Origin: CBDUBU01 sp965365465
Lineage (GTDB): Bacteria; Bacteroidota; Rhodothermia; Rhodothermales; DASSAV01
Direction: 5' to 3'
Assembly: GCA_965365465.1 (NCBI GenBank)
Contig: CBDUBU010000291.1
Coordinates: 1-5,196, forward strand
DNA length: 5,196 bases
Both the position numbers and the translations under genes were made by a program. Shown here one piece after another: positions 1 to 4,949 of this stretch. Below the pieces are notes generated by a model. The model ran no database searches and was not told the origin of the DNA. It was given only the letters and a program-made list of their open reading frames with translations. Numbering within the stretch: position 1 is the stretch's first letter; every line of letters starts with the position of its first letter.

Positions 1-236
1 AACAGGTAAGACATCAAAAGCCACAGGAGCAGATAATCTCCGATGACAAGGGCATGGTAGAAAAACTCAACGAGGGGCGTTGGAGGGGCGCCCCGCATCC
101 AGGCAATGACATGATAGGCAAAGAGCAAAAAATAGCCGGCAAAAAACAACACCAGAAGCAGGACGCGCCGCGCTCGCGTCCCCCAGGAGAAAGACCGTAC
201 TTCCTCAGAAGATCTGGCGAAGAGGTTGCCTAGCAT
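1..236 (-). CDS. Membrane protein of unknown function, N-terminal part (runs off the left edge)
   Basis: An open frame on the minus strand starts at ATG 234-236 and stays open to the window edge, giving the first 78 residues (begins MLGNLFARSSEEVRSF). A polar, basic stretch (residues 1-24, with R20, R22 and R23 just before the membrane) is followed by a hydrophobic segment at about residues 25-46 (LLLVLFFAGYFLLFAYHVIA) and a second at about 60-78 (YHALVIGDYLLLWLLMSYL). They are joined by a short loop, RGAPPTPLVE. This is a typical multi-pass inner-membrane beginning. I do not recognise the family. No good Shine-Dalgarno sequence precedes the start. The frame is open upstream of this ATG for about 34 more codons to a TAA, but contains no further ATG, so 236 is the best start although an alternative start codon cannot be excluded. 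It is divergent from the gene at 504. The frame is inferred to be coding from its composition and hydrophobic pattern. Confidence 0.7.
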   Translation of the reverse strand, partial: MLGNLFARSSEEVRSFSWGTRARRVLLLVLFFAGYFLLFAYHVIAWMRGAPPTPLVEFFYHALVIGDYLLLWLLMSYL

Positions 237-503
237 ACGGTAGAAACGAGAACTGAATGGATTACCGGTCGTGCGTTTTACGTGCAGAAAATATATAATA
301 CTCGCTTTCCCGGTTAATTGTTACATTTTGCCGGCAGCGCGACATATGTGCGAGATAAGTTTTGGCATCAGGGCAAGGGAGGGTTGTCCACGAGGCAACA
401 AAACATGACAAGGACGCGGGCTTGCAGCACGAACCGGGAGTAACTAAACCGGATTGAACACGTACAGTCGTGTACCTCTAGCTCACGCATCTGGCAGGCT
501 CTT
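237..503. other. Divergent intergenic region, likely promoter-bearing
   Basis: These 267 bp separate two divergently oriented genes, so promoters for both should lie here. An AT-rich patch at about 288-335 is the most promoter-like part. On the minus strand it contains TATTATATATTTT about 50-60 nt upstream of the ATG at 236, and on the plus strand it contains TTACATTTTG. Neither has a convincing partner box at standard spacing, so I do not assign promoters. Two small palindromes are visible: ACATATGT at 342-349, flanked by CGC and GCG with one extra base, and ACACG-TACAGT-CGTGT at 458-473, about 30 nt before the start at 504. No RNA gene or further coding frame is seen. Confidence 0.6.
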
Positions 504-2297
504 ATGAAGCGAAGTAAAATCGTTCGTTTGCAGTTAGCGCTTCTTGCATTGGTCGTATGCCTAATGCTTGTTCGCGCTTTTACAGGTTCGGGACGGCCGG
601 ATGGCGTCGTTGTTTTTTCCGATATAGATCTCAACGAACTGCAGCACGCCTCTTTTGTAGTTGAGGGCGCGCTTCCTGTGGTTGTTGAAGCAACCGGATC
701 TTACGAAAGGTCAGGCGAAATGCACGCAGGCCCGCGATCACTAGCCGCCTATGGATGGATCATTCGGCGAGATAATCGCGAGGTGGTCTGGAAACTGGAT
801 GGGCAGAACGCACAGCCGGTGAGAGGGCTCGTTGCTCATGCGTCTGATACGCTTGCGTTAGACGCCGGCATCTATGATGTTTTTTTTACCTCCTTCGGCA
901 ATTCTTTTTATGGAGGTCGGAACGGCAATTTTTTTGGGCGCATGTTCGATCCTGAACTGCACTGGCAAAATGACCGCAAAAAGTGGTTTCTCGCAGTACG
1001 CAGCCCGGAGGGGAAAGGCGATATACGCAGGCTCGATGACAGCGAAGTTACTCCGAGGCCGGAAGGTCTCATCTGGACATCGGCGCCCATGCGAGATAAT
1101 CAGTCGGCATCTCACCTTTTCGAGGTGAAGCGAAGTGCAGCTTTGCGCCTTTACGGATTGGGAGAAATGAACGGCAGTCCAAAGGACTATGGCTATATCG
1201 AGGAGGCTGTTTCTGGTGAAAAAGTCTGGGAGATGAAGAGAGAGGCAACGCAGGCTGCAGGAGGGGCGCTGGAGAACAGGCTGGCCGACAGCACGCTTTA
1301 CCTTCAGCCCGGCATTTACCGCGCCGTATTTGAAACAGACCGAACCCATGCCTATGAGGACTGGCGGGCCAATCCGCCGTGGAATCCTACCGGGTGGGGA
1401 CTTACCCTTGCTGCGCTTGCGCCGGAAGACTCGACGGCGATAGTATCTTTTGATCCCTGGCAGACTCGGAAGGCGATTGCAGCTATGACGAGTGTTGGGA
1501 ATGACCAACTGGTCAGCACGCGGTTTCGGGTTACACGACCCCTGAAAGTGCTGGTTTATGCAGTTGGAGAAATCATCGGAGCCAATGCATATGATTACGG
1601 ATGGATTGAAAAGGATGATACCCACGAACACGTCTGGGACATGGAGCCGGAAGCCACACTTCCGGCAGGTGGGGATAAAAAGAATCGTTTGCTAGAAAGT
1701 TTTCTGACGCTCGATCCGGGGACGTACACGGCCTATTATCAGACCGATGAATCTCACGCCTTCGGGGATTGGAACAGCGAGAGGCCGGACCATCCGGATC
1801 GGTGGGGGCTCGTTGTGTTTCCGGTGTCTGAGACCCTGGACCCGGATGCCGTCGTGGCGCTGGATCACACCTCACGTAATACAGGGCAGCCGGAGCGCAG
1901 CAGGCATGAACCTCCTCCTTCCGTCATCATGGGAAATATTCTCATACGCGCGAACCGGCTCACGAACGAGTCGCGTGTAGAAGCGCCCTTGAATCTGAGC
2001 AAGCCTACCGACTTACGCATCTATGCCGTCGGGGAAATAGACCCGCGCGGGCAGTATGACTTCGGCTGGATCGAGAAGGCCGGGGCAGGCGAACGGGTAT
2101 GGGAAATGAGCTGGGAGAATACACAGCCGGCAGGTGGGGATGACCGCAACAGGCGCTTCTACGGTGATCTTTCGCTTCCTGAAGGCCAGTACACGGTTCG
2201 TTTCCAGACAGACCTTTCTCACGGATACGGGGATTTTGGCGCGAATACGCCGGAAGATCCGGACGCATGGGGCATTACGATTAGCAAGGCTCCCTGA
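504..2297 (+). CDS. Exported or membrane-anchored protein with four tandem repeat modules, function unknown
   Basis: This 597-residue protein starts with a basic n-region (MKRSKIVR) and a hydrophobic stretch at about residues 9-23, followed by R24. It is therefore a signal peptide or signal anchor. C19 is not in a lipobox, so it is probably not a lipoprotein. The rest is built from repeats: a degenerate copy at about 49-166, then good copies at about 203-305, 336-441 and 479-595. Each good copy reads in order: an LRxYAVGE strand, YD(Y/F)GWIE (YGYIEE in copy 2), VW(E/D)M, a PAGG or AAGG turn followed by NR, LxPGxYxxxxxTD, SHAYGDW, then xxWGLxx. The first copy keeps YGWI, VVWKLD and LDAGIYDV but has lost PAGG and the TD/SH/GDW block. 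The spacing of short hydrophobic strands and turns suggests beta-sandwich modules. No enzymatic motif is visible. The protein ends right after the last module, without a C-terminal sorting domain. ATG 504 is preceded by GGCAGG at 493-498, a weak Shine-Dalgarno sequence. The gene stands alone, with no plus-strand neighbour within 400 bp. Similar repeats may exist in uncharacterised secreted proteins of related phyla, but that is memory only. A binding or surface role is inference. Confidence 0.85.
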   Translation: MKRSKIVRLQLALLALVVCLMLVRAFTGSGRPDGVVVFSDIDLNELQHASFVVEGALPVVVEATGSYERSGEMHAGPRSLAAYGWIIRRDNREVVWKLDGQNAQPVRGLVAHASDTLALDAGIYDVFFTSFGNSFYGGRNGNFFGRMFDPELHWQNDRKKWFLAVRSPEGKGDIRRLDDSEVTPRPEGLIWTSAPMRDNQSASHLFEVKRSAALRLYGLGEMNGSPKDYGYIEEAVSGEKVWEMKREATQAAGGALENRLADSTLYLQPGIYRAVFETDRTHAYEDWRANPPWNPTGWGLTLAALAPEDSTAIVSFDPWQTRKAIAAMTSVGNDQLVSTRFRVTRPLKVLVYAVGEIIGANAYDYGWIEKDDTHEHVWDMEPEATLPAGGDKKNRLLESFLTLDPGTYTAYYQTDESHAFGDWNSERPDHPDRWGLVVFPVSETLDPDAVVALDHTSRNTGQPERSRHEPPPSVIMGNILIRANRLTNESRVEAPLNLSKPTDLRIYAVGEIDPRGQYDFGWIEKAGAGERVWEMSWENTQPAGGDDRNRRFYGDLSLPEGQYTVRFQTDLSHGYGDFGANTPEDPDAWGITISKAP

Positions 2298-2515
2298 GTT
2301 TCTCAACCGCTTGCAGCCGGAGGCGAAAGCTGCGGCGATCGTGTTGATTCGCAATTCGTTGTTGCAGCATCGAGATCATACCCTTTTTCTGGAACAGGAT
2401 TGTAATTGCTTCTGTCCGGTTTGTGTATTATTCGGCATCCCTGTAAGAAGTTGTCTGGCGCGTTGGAGTCAGGGTAGAGACGAGCAAGGCGCGGGCGTCT
2501 GCCATTCTTTGCGCA

Positions 2516-2542
2516 TAGATGCTTCCCTTTGTTCAGCATGAC
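2516..2542 (-). repeat. Dispersed palindromic intergenic repeat, diverged inverted copy
   Basis: Read on the minus strand this element is GTCATGCTGAAC...GGGAAGCATCTA, a diverged copy of the element at 2578-2607 in opposite orientation. The two outer 12-nt arms match that copy at 10 of 12 positions each. Its stem ATGCT (2519-2523) pairs perfectly with AGCAT (2535-2539). The differences from ATCCT/AGGAT in the other copy are compensatory on the two sides of the stem. Similarity continues leftward at constant spacing to about 2492 (GCAGACGCCCG on the minus strand against GCAGGCGTCCG at 2621-2631), so the real unit is longer than the core. It resembles the REP-like elements common between genes in many bacteria. 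No transposase is present in the window. Confidence 0.6.
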
Positions 2543-2577
2543 ACGGTGAGCAGGGATGTGTTTAACCTCCTCGAAGC

Positions 2578-2607
2578 GTCATCCTGAGCGCTCGCGCGAA
2601 GGATCTA
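2578..2607 (+). repeat. Dispersed palindromic intergenic repeat (GTCATCCTGAGC...GAAGGATCT type)
   Basis: The sequence GTCATCCTGAGC, a short variable centre, then GCGAAGGATCTA is a widespread intergenic repeat type. When mistranslated in databases it gives peptides such as RHPERSREGS, exactly as the frame upstream of prmA does here. It folds as ATCCT (2581-2585), GA, GCGC, TC, GCGC, GA, AGGAT (2600-2604): a five-pair outer stem and up to four inner pairs, with opposed GA/GA between them. A second, inverted copy lies 35 bp to the left. The identification of the type is from memory. The palindrome and the inverted partner are seen directly. Confidence 0.75.
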
Positions 2608-2692
2608 TGCCGTCAACCTTGCAGGCGTCCGGGCAGGGGAGGTTCTCTGGCGAGGCGCTTCTTTCCCGGCTTGCCAAACCGTTTCTAAGGAT

Positions 2693-2699
2693 AAAAGGG
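2693..2699 (+). promoter_or_regulatory. Ribosome binding site deciding the prmA start
   Basis: The purine run AAAAGGG ends six bases before ATG 2706. It is the best Shine-Dalgarno-like sequence in the window. It supports starting prmA at 2706 rather than at the in-frame ATG 2556 or the ATG 2607, which lies at the edge of repeat DNA. Confidence 0.55.
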
Positions 2700-2705
2700 C
2701 AGCGA

Positions 2706-3542
2706 ATGAATACGGTTGAACTGTTGGTTTATATTCCGGACGACCTTCAGGAATATCTGATAGCCGAACTTTCGGAGCTTGATTTCGATTCGTTCTTGCA
2801 GGAGGAGGGGCGCCTGAAAGCATACATCGCGTCATCGCGCTGGGATGAGGTGAAACGCGAGCAGATAGGCCAGTGGCTTGTTTCTCACGGTGTGGCTGAG
2901 CCGGTAGTCGAGCACGTCGTTCCAGCGCAGAACTGGAACCAGCGCTGGGAGGAGACGATTCAGCCGATCCAGGTTGGCATTTTTCTCGTCAAGCCTACCT
3001 GGGCAGAGGTTCCAGAGGAATCCACGGCGCGTATCGTTCTTGAAATAGACCCTAAAATGAGCTTTGGAACCGGGTACCATGAGAGCACCCGGTTGGCGCT
3101 GCGCTTTCTTCCAGAGATGGTTCAAGGAAGCGAGCGGGTGCTGGATGTGGGAACGGGCACGGGTATCCTGGCTATTGCTGCCGTCAAGCTGGGCGCGTCG
3201 GAAGCCGTTGCTGTGGATATTGACGAGTGGGCGCAGCAGAATGCTGTCGAGAACCTGTACCTGAACGACGTTGCCGACCGGGTAAGCTTCCGCGCAGGCG
3301 GGTTGGAGGTGGTACCGGAATCCGGGTTCGATCTGCTCCTCGCCAACATCAACCGAAATGTGCTGCTCGATTATATGCCTTCCTTTTACGAAAAACTCGG
3401 GCAGAAGGGTTATCTGATGCTCTCCGGGTTGTTGCAACAGGATCGGGAGACCATGCTTGCGGCAACCGTCGCGCAAGGATTGATCGTCGTAAGCGAGGCA
3501 ACCGAAGGCATTTGGTGGGCGGTAGTGCTAAAGAAGCCCTGA
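2706..3542 (+). CDS. prmA: Ribosomal protein L11 methyltransferase
   Basis: PrmA is a cytoplasmic S-adenosylmethionine-dependent methyltransferase that methylates ribosomal protein L11. From ATG 2706 the product is 278 residues, near the family length. The N-terminal substrate-recognition part (about 1-85) contains QNWNQRWEETIQPI at 75-88. The linker motif DPKMSFGTGYHESTRL is at 115-130. The Rossmann-like catalytic domain follows: SAM motif I LDVGTGTGILAIAAVKLGA at 146-164, acidic D171 and D173 at the second strand (AVDID), the catalytic-loop motif LLANINRNVLLDYMP at 211-225, and LMLSGLLQQD at 237-246. The ANINRN form is the one I associate with Bacteroidota-like PrmA. The frame is open up to ATG 2556, which would add 50 residues (including HPERSREGS), but that stretch is translated intergenic repeat and does not resemble PrmA. 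MNTVELLVYIPDDLQEYLIA is a typical native start, with AAAAGGG six bases upstream. The gene is convergent with dusB. Confidence 0.95.
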   Translation: MNTVELLVYIPDDLQEYLIAELSELDFDSFLQEEGRLKAYIASSRWDEVKREQIGQWLVSHGVAEPVVEHVVPAQNWNQRWEETIQPIQVGIFLVKPTWAEVPEESTARIVLEIDPKMSFGTGYHESTRLALRFLPEMVQGSERVLDVGTGTGILAIAAVKLGASEAVAVDIDEWAQQNAVENLYLNDVADRVSFRAGGLEVVPESGFDLLLANINRNVLLDYMPSFYEKLGQKGYLMLSGLLQQDRETMLAATVAQGLIVVSEATEGIWWAVVLKKP

Positions 3543-3557
3543 TGCCGGAGACCGGCA
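3543..3557. terminator. Short GC-rich hairpin between convergent stop codons
   Basis: TGCCGG (3543-3548), loop AGA, CCGGCA (3552-3557) form a perfect six-pair stem. It lies entirely in the 21-bp gap between the TGA of prmA and the TAG of dusB. Its position suits a bidirectional terminator, but neither strand has a following T-tract and the loop is only three bases. The terminator role is therefore tentative. Confidence 0.3.
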
Positions 3558-3563
3558 AGGGGG

Positions 3564-4613
3564 CTACTGCGAACCTGCGGGCAGCGCTGCTTTCCGGATT
3601 GAGCCGACCGGCGTTCGGAATGGGAGGCTGATAAAAACTTCCGGTTCGTCCTCGCGGAAGTTGAGCAGCGTTTCCAGCACCTCTTCTCGCGTGTGTTTCT
3701 CCATCAGCATCGTCCGGAGACGGCCGGCATTTCGGAAGCCCTTGAAATAGCCTCCATACATGCGTCGCATTTCCATGACACCTTTGGCTTCGCCAAGCCA
3801 TTTACATTTCAATGTGAGGTGTTCCGCGACCACAGAAAGCCGTTCCTGCCATCCCGGCGGCGGAGGGATCTCGCCGGTTTCACGATAAAGCTTTGCATCG
3901 CGAAAGATCCAGGGGTTGCCGATAGCGCCGCGCCCGATCATCACAGCATCTACGCCCGTCTCATCGAACATCTGTTGGATCTTTTCAGGGGTTGTGGCAT
4001 CGCCGTTTCCGATCAAGGGGATGTTGATTCCACTTTCCTCCTTGATCCGTTTGAGCCATTCCCATCGCGCGGTCCCGGTATACATCTGGGATCTGGTCCG
4101 CGCATGAACCGCCAGCGCCTGCACCCCGACTTCCTCCAACATTCGCGCTACCTCCAGAATGCGGATTGTCTCCTCATTCCAGCCGAGGCGCGTTTTCACG
4201 GTTACCGGCTGTGCGGCCTCCTGGACAACAGCTTCCGTCAACGCTTTCATTTTGGGCAAGTCGCGCAAGATGCCCGCTCCTGCGTCTTTACATACCACCT
4301 TTTTTACAGGGCACCCAAAGTTGATGTCGATAAGATCAGGCCGGGCTGCATTGACAATGCGAGTAGCCTCCCGCACCTGTTCGATTTCGCCGCCGAAGAT
4401 CTGAATACCTACAGGACGCTCTTCCTCGTAGATATCGAGCTTCTGGACTGAGTCTGCTGCCTCAAAAACCAGTCCTCCCGAAGAAATAAACTCCGTGTAA
4501 AGCATATCAGCGCCATACCGCTTGCACAGAACCCGAAAAGGTGGATCGCTCACGTCTTCCATAGGCGCAAGCAACAACGGGCGATAGCCAAGATGAATGG
4601 GACCGATCTGCAT
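3564..4613 (-). CDS. dusB: tRNA-dihydrouridine synthase, DusB type
   Basis: This FMN-dependent enzyme reduces specific uridines of tRNA to dihydrouridine with NAD(P)H, in the cytoplasm. The 349-residue product is slightly longer than the usual 320-340. The TIM-barrel part shows the N-terminal FMN motif LLLAPMEDVSDPPFR at 13-27 and INFGCPVKKV at 97-106, with the expected catalytic C101. K140 follows in VTVKTRLGW, then VHARTRSQMYTG at 169-180, GNGD at 202-205 and the phosphate-binding GRGAIGNPW at 227-235. The helical tRNA-binding C-terminal part includes MEMRRMYGGYFKGFR at 280-294. The last ~20 residues (from about 330) are an unconserved-looking tail. DusB is the best subfamily fit from the CPVKKV and GRGAIGNPW forms. 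Other Dus paralogues are less likely. The start at ATG 4611-4613 gives a family-typical MQIGPIHLGYRPLLLAPM, and no clear Shine-Dalgarno sequence precedes it. A perfect 10-bp hairpin lies 30 nt upstream. The gene is convergent with prmA. Confidence 0.95.
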   Translation of the reverse strand: MQIGPIHLGYRPLLLAPMEDVSDPPFRVLCKRYGADMLYTEFISSGGLVFEAADSVQKLDIYEEERPVGIQIFGGEIEQVREATRIVNAARPDLIDINFGCPVKKVVCKDAGAGILRDLPKMKALTEAVVQEAAQPVTVKTRLGWNEETIRILEVARMLEEVGVQALAVHARTRSQMYTGTARWEWLKRIKEESGINIPLIGNGDATTPEKIQQMFDETGVDAVMIGRGAIGNPWIFRDAKLYRETGEIPPPPGWQERLSVVAEHLTLKCKWLGEAKGVMEMRRMYGGYFKGFRNAGRLRTMLMEKHTREEVLETLLNFREDEPEVFISLPFRTPVGSIRKAALPAGSQ

Positions 4614-4643
4614 GATCGTAAGGCGTGTTTGTGTATTGACCGA

Positions 4644-4670
4644 TGCGCAATCTTTTCATCAGATTGCGCA
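4644..4670. promoter_or_regulatory. Perfect inverted repeat in the dusB leader
   Basis: TGCGCAATCT (4644-4653) and AGATTGCGCA (4661-4670) are exact reverse complements separated by TTTCATC. The structure lies 30 nt upstream of the dusB ATG. There is no T-tract on either strand, so it is not a standard intrinsic terminator. It could be an operator for a dimeric regulator or a hairpin in the dusB 5' leader. The arms are seen directly; the role is unknown. Confidence 0.5.
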
Positions 4671-4799
4671 GGCCATCGAACCAGCGTAAAATCTGCCTGT
4701 TCCTCCGCGTATGCGTAACATGGGCGCGCCGGCTGCGTAGTCAAATGTACTGCCAGGGGCCTATAGTGCATTGACCACCTTGCCGCGCCTGAGATCATA

Positions 4800-4840
4800 C
4801 ACACGTTGAAGTCACGAAAGGATTACCGTGCAAGCGTGTG
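4800..4840 (+). promoter_or_regulatory. Composite imperfect hairpin upstream of the lipoprotein-like gene
   Basis: CACACG-TTG (4800-4808) pairs with CAA-G-CGTGTG (4831-4840) with one bulged G. Inside, CACG (4813-4816) pairs with CGTG (4827-4830) around the loop AAAGGATTAC. That gives about 13 base pairs interrupted by a bulge and a four-base asymmetry (AAGT). It lies about 110 nt before ATG 4950 and could be part of the transcript leader. I do not recognise a riboswitch family. Confidence 0.3.
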
Positions 4841-4949
4841 ATACGGGGCATGGTTTGAAGATATTGGCAGTCGTTCTGCCGTACCTGACCTGTACATGGA
4901 AAGCGCCCGCTGCCGTACTTTTCCTTTCCACAAACTATCTGACGGAACT

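Larger units (their letters stand above)
2298..2705. other. Intergenic region carrying an inverted pair of palindromic repeats
   Basis: These 408 bp separate the repeat-protein gene from prmA, both on the plus strand. The left part (2298-2490) has no convincing gene. A short hairpin GCAGC/GCTGC at 2313-2333 lacks a T-tract and is not a convincing terminator. The right part (about 2492-2648) holds two related dispersed-type repeats in opposite orientation, listed separately. Several short frames cross the region on both strands, but none has a good ribosome site or protein-like composition. Any promoter for prmA should lie here, but I cannot point to one. Confidence 0.6.
4614..4949. other. Divergent leader region between dusB and a lipoprotein-like gene
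   Basis: These 336 bp separate two divergent genes. They hold a perfect 10-bp hairpin near dusB (4644-4670), a composite hairpin at 4800-4840, a small perfect hairpin GGCAG-TCGTT-CTGCC at 4866-4880, and GTAC-CTGACCT-GTAC at 4881-4895. TTGACC occurs at 4636-4641 and 4771-4776, but without a good partner -10 box, so I name no promoter. I see no convincing coding frame or tRNA. Confidence 0.55.

Noticed and set aside
858..1631. A 257-codon minus-strand frame inside the repeat-protein gene
   Set aside because: It is wholly antisense to a convincing 597-residue gene with clear internal protein repeats. Its translation is compositionally odd and repeats nothing recognisable.
2313..2333. GCAGC/GCTGC hairpin just after the repeat-protein gene, considered as a terminator
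   Set aside because: The stem has only five good pairs with an 11-base loop and no T-tract on either side.
2303..2539. A 78-codon minus-strand frame in the intergenic region
   Set aside because: It begins within the palindromic repeat and its composition is not protein-like. It is best explained as chance.
2134..2541. A 135-codon plus-strand frame overlapping the end of the repeat-protein gene and the intergenic region
   Set aside because: It starts inside the last module in another frame, has no ribosome site, and ends in the left palindromic repeat. The translation does not look like a real protein.
3693..4451. A 252-codon plus-strand frame antisense to dusB
   Set aside because: dusB has all catalytic and FMN motifs on the minus strand, so this is its shadow.
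4636..4800. TTGACC boxes at 4636 and 4771 considered as -35 elements
   Set aside because: At 17-18 bp spacing no acceptable -10 hexamer is present, and the lineage may use different promoter consensus sequences.
4550..4804. An 84-codon minus-strand frame overlapping the dusB start
   Set aside because: It overlaps dusB out of frame, crosses the perfect hairpin, and has no protein-like character.
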